From Saccharum officinarum (Eukaryota; Streptophyta; Magnoliopsida; Poales; Poaceae): 64,000 nt of DNA. The DNA lies in the NCBI GenBank assembly GCA_020631735.1, contig CM036159.1:100575670-100639669 (forward strand), read 5' to 3'. Of this stretch, positions 35,251 to 47,386 are shown piece after piece. The first letter of the stretch is position 1; every line of letters starts with the position of its first letter. The notes under the pieces are model-generated. The model was not told where the DNA came from. It ran no database searches and was given only the letters and a program-made list of their open reading frames with translations. A program made the translations under genes and the position numbers.

Positions 35251-35617
35251 GTCATTTGGACCTGTCTTGCTGTCCCTAAGCTGATAATTGCCCGAGCCTA
35301 TTTTTTTTTTTCCGGGGAGGGCACTGGATCCACTCTAAGTTATGATCCAAGCAGACTAGATTATAAGGTGAATTATTATAATTAAATACTACATCAATTA
35401 CAATAATCCAGTATTCCGCATCAGACCTGATATTTTGTGATTATGAGTATTTTTTTACTTGAATTAAGAATAATCCACCACAATAATTCAGCAATCCAAA
35501 TATGATTATTATAGTTCATAATTCAGATTATCACATTCCTACGTACCCTCCGTCCATAAATAAGTGTAGCGTTGACTTCTACACTTATTGTTTGACGTTC
35601 GTCTTATTTAAATTTTT
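35251..35617. other. Flank with truncated Stowaway-like end
   Basis: No gene. From about 35549 the words CCCTCCGTCCATAAATAAGTG and a TTGACTT motif are a Stowaway-type terminus that runs into the second gap. Confidence 0.5.
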
Positions 35618-35717
35618 NNNNNNNNNNNNNNNNNNNNNNNNNNNNNNNNNNNNNNNNNNNNNNNNNNNNNNNNNNNNNNNNNNNNNNNNNNNNNNNNNNN
35701 NNNNNNNNNNNNNNNNN
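35618..35717. other. Assembly gap (100 N)
   Basis: Exactly 100 N. It interrupts a Stowaway-like MITE and may hide its other end. Confidence 0.95.
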
Positions 35718-35730
35718 TATATAGATACTA

Positions 35731-35963
35731 CTCCCTCCATCCCAAAATTATAAGACGTTTGACTTTTTTATCCAAGTTTGACCACTCGTTTTATTTAAAA
35801 AAAAAATACAAACATAATCAAATTTAAGTTATTCTTGAAGAAATTTTATTAATAAACCGAGCACGACACAAAAGAAGTGATATTTTGCACAAATTTTTTA
35901 ATAAAATAAATGGTCAAACTTAGTGTAAAAAATTAAACGTCTTATAATTTGGGATGGATTGAG
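35731..35963. mobile_element. Stowaway (Tc1/Mariner) MITE
   Basis: Inverted ends CTCCCTCCATCCCAAAATTA and the complement of ...TTTGGGATGGATTGAG, flanked by TA at 35729-35730 and 35964-35965. 233 bp, non-coding. Confidence 0.9.
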
Positions 35964-36235
35964 TATTATTTTCTTTTTATTGTTCCAGTGAGTGCGGTAA
36001 TTTCTATTTCAAAATAGTCTCTCTTTTCGTTGGGATGAGTATAGTATTTTGTCCGAACGTAGGCTTCACTGCGAGATGCTACTAGGCAAAGCATCTCCAA
36101 AAGAAATAAAAGTGCTGCGCAGCCTGCTAGGCTGATGCCCTTAGCGCGTTGGCACGTCCGCTCCAATTACCCTTTTCATGCATGCACGTATGCAACTGAG
36201 TACCTATTGCTTTTGCCATTGTTGCTGCAATCTAA

Positions 36236-37060
36236 GAGCCATCAGCTCACCAATAACTCATCCCCAATACAAGGGTATTGGTGATCATCAATACTGCTTT
36301 TTTAGATTATTGAGGAGATATTCCAACAGATCACCAATAATCTTTCTCAATACATGGGACCCATGTCAGGTTTTATTTTTTATTTTCTTTCCTATTTGTT
36401 TTCTTCCGTTCCTTTTTTCTCTTCCTCCAACGCCGTCTTCTTTCCTCGCCCCCACACACCTGCGCCTCTCTTCAACCCGCACGAGTGACGGCGCCGCTCC
36501 GCTTGCTCCGCCCGGTGGCCTCGACCCCATCCCCGCCGCCCATGCAAGATCGAGTGGGGCTGGGCGAGCTCAACCCCATCCCATCCTGCCCGGCGACCTC
36601 GACCCCATCCCTAGCCCCTTCTCTGCTTCGCCCCAAATCACAGCCATGGCCGCCCCCGCCTAGATCCTCCTCCATGGCCGCCGACTGCACCAGATCCTCC
36701 ATGGCCCACGAGCTCAGACACCTCACCGGCCACCAGCGCGAGCTGAAGCACCCCGCCTCCCACCGGTGCGAGCTGGAGCGCCCTCGCCATCTATGGGGCG
36801 AGCTCAAGGTCGCCGGGAGCAACAACAGCTCGCCGAAGAAGAAGATCCATGCGAGCGCGAGAAGAAAACCGTCGGCAGTTAGGATGCGGGTGAGTATTAG
36901 GGGGAGCTACATCTCCCCCTCTATTTGGGGCAGTTGGGGTCTTTTTTGGTGATCACCAATTAATGGGGATGGGATTGGGGAGCTGTTGGAGCAAGTTTTT
37001 TAAGGTATCTCCCCTAATATGGTAGTTGGATTGGGGAAATGGGAGCTGTTGGAGATGCTC
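36236..37060. mobile_element. PIF/Harbinger-like non-autonomous element (825 bp)
   Basis: The inverted ends GAGCCATCAGCTC and the complement of GGGAGCTGTTGGAGATGCTC match imperfectly, flanked by TAA on both sides (36233-36235, 37061-37063). This 3-bp TWA duplication is the Harbinger signature. The interior at 36480-36900 is GC-rich with Pro/Ser/Arg open frames that show no domain; it may be a captured host segment. Confidence 0.6.
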
Positions 37061-37131
37061 TAAGGAATGTAAGGAAATAAAGAGGATAGAGAACAGGTGT
37101 GCTCTCTCTATCTCTGTGTTGTGTGTATCTC

Positions 37132-37298
37132 CAGTGGCGGAGGTATGATTGACAGCAGAGGGGTTGCTTCCTCTTCTTCTTCCTCCCGCCCCTCCTTTCC
37201 TTCTTCCTCCTCCTCAAATTTGTAGGGGGCTCTGTGGGAATCACGGCGGTAGGGGGCTCGAGCCCCCCCTCCCCGCCCCACCGCTGGCTCCGCCACTG
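37132..37298. mobile_element. hAT-type MITE (167 bp)
   Basis: Ends CAGTGGCGGAGGT and the complement of TGGCTCCGCCACTG, with an exact 8-bp duplication TGTATCTC at 37124-37131 and 37299-37306. Same terminus family as 3044-3190. Confidence 0.92.
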
Positions 37299-37462
37299 TG
37301 TATCTCTATCTACCTCTGTAACTTTGTAAAAAGGATTTATCCTAAGGGCGCACGTGCGTACTTTTTGAGAGCTAGGGAGCTACGAAACAACAGAGTTGTG
37401 TTGCCAAGAACATTAGCAAATTAGCAGTCATGCAAAATAGACAATTTAATCAGCCATACCAT

Positions 37463-38049
37463 TCATGACGCTGGTGGCATTCCGTATTTTAATGAAGTCA
37501 AGAAGTCTTCATCTAAAGAAACTTCATAGGAATAATCATCATCTGCATCACCCTCAGTAGATTTGACCTCCTTAGCCATTATTGCAGCTCGCTTAGCATT
37601 GTGCTGTTTTATTTGATTCTCAAAATGGCTCCTCTGCAATAAAGATAAAATGCACATATGAAATTAAAATGATCAAGAAGCATGTATGTGATTTCCATCT
37701 ATCTTAATGAGCTATAATATGGTGCTACATCACAGGACTGTTGGAAGTTAACCAACCACCTTGGTTTGCCTTTGTTTTCATTTCAAGTACAGCCCACATT
37801 AGATGCCAGTGGAAATGTTCATAATGGTAGACCATTCTGTAACACACAGTGTAGTTTTACAGGTTGTAAAGTGAAATTGTCAAATGCATAAAATTCCAAA
37901 TACTCAATGTTTGATACTCTTTACAGAGCTTCACAAGGAACCAGGACATCCTTACCTGACCAATTGGGTCTGTGAGCTCAGAAAATGCATAGCCAATCTC
38001 ACGACCACAAATGAAAAGTTCGAATCGCTCAGTAAGGGCGCCAACATGA
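37463..38049 (-). pseudogene. Lysyl-tRNA synthetase fragment (organellar class II type)
   Basis: Two exons remain on the minus strand. Exon 37956-38049 reads GALTERFELFICGREIGYAF then SELTDP, with a TAG acceptor and GTAAGG donor. Exon 37463-37633 reads HFENQIKQHNAKRAA, then DDDYSYEVSLDEDF and YGMPPAS. This is the C-terminal catalytic region of bacterial/organellar-type LysRS, which charges tRNA-Lys. The frame stops right after GMPPAS, just before the family's motif 3 (GLGIDRL), so the ATP-binding arginine is absent and the fragment cannot be active. The intron is kept, which means a genomic piece was moved. Both flanks are transposon-rich; capture by a Helitron is plausible. Confidence 0.8.
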
Positions 38050-38189
38050 CTACAGCAAGAGGAAAAAAATTACCGAGGTGAATACAAAAGGCCATAACAT
38101 AATGACATGCACCAAAACTCTAATTAAAGAATCAAAATAGACAAAACAGTTCATATGTACCGAAAGATACCAGCATGCAGTAGCATATA

Positions 38190-38434
38190 CTCTCTCCGTC
38201 CTAAAATAATTGTCATTTTCGCTTTCTGAGAAATAACTTTGACAAAACTTATATTAAAAAATACTCCATATTGATATTTATATTACATAAGTAGTATCAG
38301 CGGAAAGATATTTGAATCTAATTTTTTTTTAACAAATTTATTTGGAGATACAGATATTGTACATGTTTTTTATAAATCGAGTCAAATTTGTGGCACAGAA
38401 ACCAAATACTGCAGTTAATTTAGGACGGATGGAG
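38190..38434. mobile_element. Stowaway MITE
   Basis: Ends CTCTCTCCGTCCTAAAATAA and the complement of TTAATTTAGGACGGATGGAG, with TA at 38188-38189 and 38435-38436. 245 bp. Confidence 0.9.
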
Positions 38435-39026
38435 TATTAGATAATAAAGAGTGTAGCATGCGTCGGAAACCAAAACATTTTATCATGTGGCCTTTAGCAG
38501 AGAGTGCAGAATAAAGACAACTGTTTCTAAAATGTGTGTGTTTGTGCACACAATTTTTGTTCACCATTGAGATATGAAATGTCGATCGAACCATACATAG
38601 CATCGATTAACTTTTATTAAAATAGATAATCAAATGTTTAATCTGATCTTTTATTCCACGTCTATCCTGAGCCAATGTGTTTTTACACCTTTCTTCAAGC
38701 CTCCATCTCGAAGGGGATGGCAATTGCTCGCTATGTGTCCCTGCATATGATCGAAAAACTGTACGGCCAATTGTTGTACTAGTTGTCTGAATCATATGCC
38801 TATGTTTGGTACGGCTTATCTGTGAAATGCTTCCTAGATAAGCTGCACAAAAAAAAGGCGATGAAAATAAGATGGCTTGGTCTAGCTTCTGCTTTGTAGT
38901 ATAAATGAGAGCAGTGGGAATAAGTGTGGTCAGAATAAACTGCAGAAAAGCGTGATGTTTGACTGTTAATTTCAGCTTATTTTTGCGATAAGCATCTTAT
39001 AAGTTATATACCAAACAGGCTAACTT

Positions 39027-39170
39027 CTAGTCTGTAAGGAATGTGAATAGTATGACGGCTTTCTGAGATTCAGTAACATCTTCAAGGATGATAAGCTTGT
39101 TCGGACAATCTGGATCCTGACTTTCGACCCATGTGGCACACCCAGGTAATTCAGCTTCAAATGAGGCGTG
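39027..39170 (-). pseudogene. Unidentified captured exon
   Basis: After a good acceptor (pyrimidine tract, TTTGCAG) the minus strand is open for 47 codons: HASFEAELPGCATWVESQDP, then DCPNKLIILEDVTESQKAV, ending at a TAG. The composition looks like real protein and the splice site is convincing, but I do not recognise the family. It lies in the same orientation as the LysRS and AKR2 fragments, so it could be part of the same captured set. Confidence 0.4.
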
Positions 39171-39507
39171 CTGCAAAGTTAAAAAAAAATAAAAGCTAAA
39201 TGTTTTATGTAAGAGCAAACTGACATTTACAGTCACTCTATATAAGAACACGAGTAAATTAAATCAAAAGAAACGTGCCTGTGCGGCTGACTGAGCAACT
39301 GGCTTCACCCTTCCCCAATGCTCCTTGCGTGAGCTCCACCGGAGACTGGATCGCCATGGGTGGGTGTGTCGTTTTTTTTCCCTCCATGTGATGGTGTCCC
39401 ATGGTCTGAGTTATGTGTGCTAGTACGTTGCGAAGTGACCGCGAGGTTGAACGAGATTTTACAGTGACGAGGGCACGCAACATTGGAATCTACAACACTA
39501 AATACTA

Positions 39508-39718
39508 CTTCCTGACTTTAAGACGTTTGACTTTTTTTATTCAAAGTTTGACCACTCATCTATTCAAATATTTATGCAAAAAATCATTTCTTTTGTTGGG
39601 GCTTATTGCTTTATTAATAAAAGTTGTTCAAGAATAGCTTAAATTTAACTATGTTGGTATAAATTTTTTGAATAAGACGAGTAGTGAAACTTAGGGTTAA
39701 AAAAGTAAACGGGGGAAG
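39508..39718. mobile_element. Stowaway-like MITE (diverged)
   Basis: Ends CTTCCTGACTTTAAGACG and the complement of GTAAACGGGGGAAG, flanked by TA on both sides. The interior is like 35731-35963 (GTTTGACTTTTTT...CAAAGTTTGACCAC). Confidence 0.75.
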
Positions 39719-40610
39719 TAATAAAAAAAGTCATAAACAATCTGATTTACTCGGTGAGTTGGTGTATACAATCACGTCACGCTAACAAGGGCTTCAGTGT
39801 GATGATATAAAATGGAACCATAGCAACAGCGATTTTGATTAAGGGGGGCGGACAAATGCGATCGTATTTTTTAGTGCGATAAAATATACATAATTATATG
39901 TTTCAATAAATTTTAAAAAAAATCTACACTATTTCTAACCAAAATCATCATATTTTAATAAAAGATGGGTGAAGTTAATATTTTTGTGCTATAAATACAA
40001 ATAATTATATAGGTATTTAAATGAGTCTATTGTGCTTGGGTGGGTGGGGGGCACGGCCCTGCTAGCCCTCTGGTTCCGCCTCTGAACCATAGCATCGCCG
40101 CATCAAAACCGTGGTTGTCAAAATCAATATTGGCTTCTAAAAATATGTATGAAGGACTAAATAAGTTGCTTTGCTAGCTGTAAAAAAAATCACTGACGGA
40201 TCCAAATGATGGGAATTCATCTCAACGACTCATGCATCGCCCACCTTTCCTACTACCTGCTCTGCTCTCCATGGTTACCAAACCATCCCACACCCCTCTT
40301 CTTCTTCTCTCTTCACTCCCACTTCCCCTTCCCCTCGATTGCGCCTCTCCAAGCCCCTCTTCTTCTCTCTCCACTCGGCTCGGTCCCACTTCCCCTTCCC
40401 CTCGATTGCGCCTCTCCGAGCCGATCGAACGCAGGGCCAGCAAGTGAGGAAGAAGGGAGGGGCGAGTCAGAGACAAGTACAAACAACAACATCGAGACCG
40501 AGACGGAACGGAGAACGGCCACAGCCCACAGCACCAACCCAACAGCAGAAGCAAAGGGCGTTTTGAGCAAAGGTGAGCTGCTGACCCTATGGAGCGGAGC
40601 CCAATGGTTG

Positions 40611-40865
40611 TTACGGATGACGTACACGGCGGCGCTGTTCTAGTTCTAGAGCACAAGCGCGACGATGCAGTCCATGCGGTCGTAGCCGGCGGCGTACTGC
40701 AGCTGCAGCGTGGTGTTCTTGTTCTTGTCCACGGCACCCACCGCCGTAGACGCACGCCAAGTGTCCCCGGAGCCCTTTCGAGTCATCCTCGTCCTTGTCC
40801 ACCCCCTCCTCCTGCGCTTTCTTTAGGCCCTCTGCAGCCGGCGGCGTCAGGTCGATCCACTCCAT
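40611..40865 (-). pseudogene. AKR2-like ankyrin repeat fragment
   Basis: The minus strand encodes EGLKKAQEEGVDKDEDDSKG then, in another frame, [20 protein letters not shown] and, after two stops, NSAAV. This follows the ankyrin repeats of plant AKR2, the cytosolic chaperone for chloroplast outer-membrane proteins (GLKKALEEGADKDEEDSEG ... [20 protein letters not shown]). Roughly 15 residues are missing in the middle, a two-residue insertion (QL) splits ALHYAAGY, and two TAG codons interrupt the end. Clearly a decayed fragment. Flanking GC-rich DNA (40300-40600, 40900-41150) shows no domain. Confidence 0.65.
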
Positions 40866-41205
40866 CCTTTAATTTGGATCGCGAGGTTCTGATCCCTTTC
40901 CCCTCTGCCGTGTTATGGGGCCATTTGATTCATTTTTTAGGATCGGTTCGATGAGGAAGAACCTCTGGATCAACCCGCTCTCTTGGCCCCTTTCAGTAGA
41001 GTAGCCGACTGCCCGAGGCAGCGAGCGAGCTCGATCGTCCCAACTGTCAGGATGGCGCGGCCGATGCCCTTCGACCCCGTAGCGGAGCGAGGTGGAGCTC
41101 GTCGACGTAGCAGAGAGTGACGGGCTCGTTCTAACTTGTATACGGAGGAGGCGGGGTCTTAACGGCCGTATATGTTTCTGTACCTATATAATATATCTAT
41201 CTATA

Positions 41206-41401
41206 TCTATACCTAATATAATAATAAAGAGGTAAAATTTCTCACCCTTTTTTTCGTCCGGCCCTCCCTTAACTACTCGGCATCACTCTTCTTAGTTTGG
41301 AATTGAAAAACCACTACTCAACATCACTCTTCTTACATCACTCTTCTTAGTTTAGAATTGAAAAACATTATTCGCATTGCCTCTTTATTATTAGATATAG
41401 A
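41206..41401. repeat. Head-to-head Helitron 5' termini
   Basis: On the plus strand TCTATACCTAATATAATAAT continues to AAAGAGG (41206-41232). On the minus strand TCTATATCTAATAATAAAG continues to AGG (41401-41379). Both are grass Helitron 5' ends, facing each other over 196 bp. The interval contains two diverged copies of a roughly 55-bp word (CATCACTCTTCTTAGTTTRGA). The minus-strand end is preceded by A on that strand, as expected for insertion into AT. Confidence 0.6.
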
Positions 41402-41430
41402 TTTACAACAGATATAGACGAGCCACATAT

Positions 41431-41589
41431 TTAAACCGAGTCAATCTCTCCTTGATTTTTCATACGGGATAATAACCACCTAATTAAACTGAGTCAATCT
41501 CTCCTTGATTTTCCATACGGGATAATAGCCACCTAATTAAATTGAGTCAATCTCTCCTTAATTTTTTCATGTGGGACAAATAATTTAGT
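41431..41589. repeat. Three tandem 53-bp repeats
   Basis: Units start at 41431, 41484 and 41537, each beginning TTAAAYYGAGTCAATCTCTCC. The third is more diverged at its 3' end. Non-coding. Confidence 0.88.
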
Positions 41590-42900
41590 GCAAATATTAT
41601 TTATTATGGGTCTTATTAGTGTTTAATTAAAACACGGTTGAGGTAAGCCTAAGTATTCTAGCTCATGCACGCCGGGCAACGTCCGTTTTAAAAAAACAAA
41701 ATTTCTCTCCTCAATTTTTTGGTCTGGTCCATCCATCCGTGTCCAACTCCGTAATGACCGTCCGTCTCACTTAGTATGTATAAGGCAATCCGCTTCAACG
41801 TGATTTAGAAGAGTTTCCTGTGTCAAAATTGAGCAGTATTTTCATCGAGTCAAACTCCATCTCCGGTCCGAATCAAACTCCACCGCCTCTTGCAATCTTG
41901 GTCCCAAGTAGACATGCAACCTCCCGTGACTCTCCCTGGCAAAACATCCATAAATAAAAGACACGAGTAATACTAATAATGCATTAATGTCTAATGTATG
42001 GTGAGTGTAGATTGTTGTTTCGAGCTTAACAAGATACACATGCGGTTTATTACGCTGACTGTTTTCTTTTTTTCGAAGTTCCTTTCTTCCACGTCGTTTT
42101 TTGAACGGGCTCGCTCGCACACGAGTCCCTTCCATTATGTGTGGATGCCTCCCCCGTGGTGGAGGTGGGAATCAAAAGTCCAAATAGTTCCACGTGGGGA
42201 GAAATCTTCCCTGGGCAAATTTTCTCTTGCTGCCAAAGTAAAGCCTTATAGAGAAGGTGGGAGGGATGTTCTCTTTCTTTCCCAAGGTGGGACTGGTATT
42301 TACAAAAATGCCACTATGGGTTATAAATGGATCCCTGAGGCTTTTGTATTTACCACCAAAGACTACAAATGGCTCTCAAATATTATTTTGTGAACTCCTA
42401 GGAAATGCAATTGGACCATGAATGCCATAAGGGGGGTCTCCAACATATAATGTACCCCCAACAACATGCATGCATGCCTAATTATAATATTTATGGACGG
42501 TTGATTTCAATTACAACAGGCATCCCTTACCACAACAAGTGATAATTCTACGACGGTTGATTTCAGGACAGCATCATTACATGAGAACAAGTTTTTGTTG
42601 ATATTTTGCCACAGGACAAAGTGCGGTCCATGTTTCAAATGGACAGAGTGCTATTGTTGCCCGATGAATAAAGGGACATGCGAGGTGTGTTATCTGTTAT
42701 GACACTATGGAAAAATGCAGGGCCAATTGCCCGGTGTGCAACCCAAAGTGCCCACCACCATAGTTGTCCCATGCCAAACGGCAAAGGAGGGTTGTCATAA
42801 CACATTATATATTATATGAAAAAAATAAAAAGTTTAACTCGTGATTTCGATATGGACCTAAATTTGTCGGCCCAGTTTATTTTGCTCTACTACCGAGTAT
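41590..42900. other. Spacer with no recognised gene
   Basis: An open frame at 41998-42393 has no recognised domain. The stretch is AT-rich with no MITE ends that I could pair. Confidence 0.35.
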
Positions 42901-42965
42901 ATATTTTTCTAGATGTTCCATCTTAGTTAGGCCCACCACCGTAGCTGTCCCATGCGGAGGGTTAG

Positions 42966-43737
<772 letters not shown>

Positions 43738-43984
43738 TTACAAACCAGTTCCCGAGCCTACGTACCACAACTTAAATTCTTTCTATTTGATTACTCCTAT
43801 TGTTAAACCATCAGATCTAACGAAACGGAGGGCTCTCATTATTTCCCAGCACTGTGAAATTTCACTAATAATTAACATATATTATGGTTCATTTCGCCAT
43901 CTTGAGCTTCGCTTCAAAACTTTACTAGACTATTTTAGCTCTTTTTTTTGACCGAATCAGCAAAGAAATATCCTACCTATATTT

Positions 43985-46500
43985 TTTTGCTTTTCAATTA
44001 AATAAAGAAATGTACTGTACAAGGTACAAGGCAGTAAGGCCCAAATGAAAAAAAAAGAGAAATACATCAAGGGAAATTAACTCTTCATGTATTGAGTAAG
44101 AGTTGCATGATAGGTTTGGCCTTTGTGCAAACAGAGCCCAATTTTTCTCTGAATCTTCTTCTCCATGAGCTCAGGTTGGCTTGTTTATTATCAAACTAGC
44201 AAAAGTGCCCGTGTGTTGCAACGGGAGTAAAAATGGGTAGAACAAAGACATAAATAGTACATATTTATTTATATTTTATCATTTATATAACATTTTATAA
44301 TTTATTTTATGGTAACAAGACACCCATAGTACTAAGTTCATAGTGGTCTAGTTGCAATAATATGACAGTGTCCTATGAAACATGCATCGAATAAAAATAC
44401 AATATTTATATATTGTTTTTCTTGTTGCAAAGCATAGAAATATTTAGATGTAAATATATCATAATTTTAATTTCATATTACGCATGTATTGCTACAATTA
44501 AACATTGAGTTTCGTGACTTCCTTTGACAACCTATAAAAATATACAATTCTAACATTTATTAAAGTCAGCAAAGAGTAGTTTCCGACTTGTCAAGAATTG
44601 ATCTATCTATCGATGATTATGACGGGAGACCTCTCTCGGTCTTTTGTATGTAGCTTTTTTTGGGATTGTAGACATATATTTATTTAGATCAGTTTAGGCA
44701 ACAAACTGAGTAAGATTTTAGTTTACGATTTGATTAGTTAGCCCATCGAATGATCTAGATTTTAGTAAGAATAAGTTTTATTACTAATTAAAACTATATC
44801 TTGGTAAAAATCTTATTTTTTTTTGTGAAGTGATCCCAAGGTTCCAAGACCTGTAATGTTATATTTATTATTTATTTTATGAGAAAAACCAATCATAAAT
44901 AGAGAGAAAAAAACACAGGTTGGAAACAGAAAAAACAAGCACAAAAAACATAAACCAAAAAATAAAAAATGCAAAAGGATTACGGAGAGAAATATAAAAC
45001 CAAAAAAAACTAAAATACAATGGAAAAAATTGAGGTGAAATAATAGCATGAAGGGCTGCACTTTTACATCTGAAATCTTTGAGTTTCTCGAATTCAATTT
45101 AGATCCTCCCACACTTTCTTTCTCTCTTGCACTTTTCCATCAGGATCCCTTCCTTATCTTATATTTCCTTTTCTGATCCTTTTGCTAAACCACGAACAGG
45201 GTTGCGCGATCTCGGTACGATAGGTACAATAGTCCTACACGAACTCTGTAAGTGGAAGAAGAGGCGGAAAAAAATATGGCAAAAGAAAAACTACGGTGGA
45301 AATTTTGCCTCTTTATTATTAAGGAATAGAAATACCTCATTTCTGACTAACCAGGTTGCCCAGCAAGCGATGATGATGATTTCTCTGAAGATCTTACTTA
45401 CAAAATCTTGCCTTGCAGATATGATCATGTCTAGAGGCTGCAGATTCAGGTTCCAATGAATGCCAATGGAGTTCCAGCATGACACGCTGAAGGGACATTC
45501 GAAGAATAAATGAAAGAGAGTCTAAAAGAGAGTCTCTTCTTGACTGGTGTTACAAAAAACACAATTGTAGTCCTCTAGGATGTTGGTCTTTCTTCTTAGG
45601 AGATTTTTGGTGTTGAGTCTGTCTCTCAGCAATAGCCAGAAGAAAAATTTGTGCTTGCCTAGGTTACTTGCTCCCTCAAAGCCATTTGAAGAGAGGGGAG
45701 GCCTGGGTGTAACCTTGTAATATTTTGTACATTTTTTTACTGTTGTACTTTGAAGATCCTCAGCAATAGCTCCAAACATCATTCTGGTGTTCATCCTTAT
45801 CTACACTATTTATATGATTCTCTATGAGTGACAGTTGATTAGCTGTGATAAAGGAAGTCTCAAAAAATGACTCATGTCTTGTTCAATGAAATTTCTGAGA
45901 ATCTGGTTATGACCTACCCAAGGTTCTATCTAGAGACCAATGGTGTCCTCCTTGTTGGGTTTGCAATGTGCAATTTGTCTGAAACTTACTGAATAAGCTG
46001 ATGATATCTTTCAACCAGAAAGACCCCACAGTACTCCTTGGTTGTGGATGAGTCTGATTGTTGGCATAGAGCTTGGACCAAGTGAGCTGCACCTAGGGGA
46101 TGTCACTCTTACCATAAAATCTATCTAGGAATTTGAGCAGCAAAGCATTTTGTGTTTTGATGTCTATAATGCCCAACCCTCCTTGATCCTTGGGTTTGCA
46201 GGCTGTCTCCCAGGCAACTAGATAGGACCCCTTTCTATTTATATCACCCTTGTTCCATAAACAATGCTTTCTATATACATCAATCTACTTGATAATTTGG
46301 GGAGGGATTTTAGGACTGCACATATAAAAGGTAGGCAGAGTAGAGAAGACATAATTGACTAGAATAAGTCTACCATGATAAGACAAGAATTTGCTCACTC
46401 CTGAGAGCCTTTTTTTAATTCTGTTGAGAAGAGGTGAGTATTCCTGGATAGTTGGCTTGGTAGTGTCTAAAGGTGATATTTTAGCTCTTCATTAGGCATA
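43985..46500 (-). mobile_element. LINE (non-LTR retrotransposon) 3' fragment, split by a Helitron
   Basis: The minus strand encodes the C-terminal part of a plant L1-type reverse transcriptase protein. It reads LSYHGRLILVNYVFSTLPTF (about 46360), WETACKPKDQGGLGIIDIK (about 46200), then the zf-RVT segment KHKFFFWLLLRDRLNTKN with CVFC (45690-45545) and FFECPFS-like sequence. The frame resumes beyond the Helitron at 44194 (DNKQANLSSWRRRFREKLG) and ends in an A/T-rich tail near 43985. It is 5'-truncated and carries stops (for example in IIK*ID), so it is inactive. Confidence 0.85.
44196..45330 (-). mobile_element. Non-autonomous Helitron inserted in the LINE (1135 bp)
   Basis: Minus-strand 5' end TCTATTCCTTAATAATAAAG then AGG at 45330. 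3' end has hairpin CCCGTTGCAACACACGGG and CTAG at 44199-44196, followed by T. The LINE reading frame continues across the two borders, which fixes the insertion limits. No coding capacity; the interior is AT-rich. Confidence 0.88.
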
Positions 46501-47386
46501 TTAATATAGTTGTATATGTACGGTGGTTGGCTACTGTTACACTGTTACCCTGTAGCTCTTTGTCCTTTCTTTGCTTCTTTCCTCCCCTCCGATTGGCTTC
46601 AGGAAGCTTCTTTCAAAAAAGGTTTATTTTTATATCGAGGCCATTGCAATTCTCTAAGTTTGGAGAAACGTCATTATGATTCGCTATTCAAAGATTTGCC
46701 ATTATAATTTCATTTCCATCTCATCTATGCCATTTTCTACGTCCGCCGCGTATAAAGCCCATACAGGAATAATGGAACTTGATCCCGTAGATACAAGTCG
46801 TAGAGGAGGCACCGACAGATCAGGAACTTCTCCAAACTCTTTCCCAACACTCTATCTCTATATCTTTAAATAAGACTAATCCTAATCTTTGGAAGACTAT
46901 AAGACTAATCTCCTATTGAATGATTGGCTCTTGATCCTATCTAGGGTTTCTTGATTGTAGAGGAGGCTCAGGGTTTCTACCTAGGATGAGGATGCTCTGC
47001 CCCAGGGAGTACATGGTTGCTTCCTCTACAATCAAGAAGCATCAGAGCCCTCGGATCAAACCGACTTCAATCAACGGCGAGATGCAAACCCTAAGGCGGT
47101 GGAGGAACCGACATAGAAGCGGAGGCTGACCGGGTGACCCCACAGGTCAGCCGACCTAGGTCACTTCTGGGTGGGCCCCACCTTCAGTGCCACGTCTTCT
47201 CATGTCTTCTAGAGTCTTCTCAACTTGGGGTCGCAGTGGAATATGATTTTTAGTTCGACACATGGGCCATCTTGGGCTCTTTTCCTGTTTAATCCCTACG
47301 AAACACAGATTCACCAAAACTCGTGGAATTCTATCAGTTTAACCCCTATTCTATGTAGGTGATTCCTTTTATGCATTTCTTTTGAG
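46501..47386. other. Spacer, possibly LTR-derived
   Basis: No gene is recognised. An inverted pair, CTTGATTGTAGAGGAGG at about 46950 and CCTCTACAATCAAGAAG at about 47023, forms a potential stem of about 17 bp. The rest resembles retroelement leader or LTR sequence, without paired ends. Confidence 0.35.

Noticed and set aside
39840..40084. hAT-like MITE suggested by GGTTCCGCCTCTG at the right edge
   Set aside because: The left end lacks a matching terminus and no 8-bp duplication is visible.
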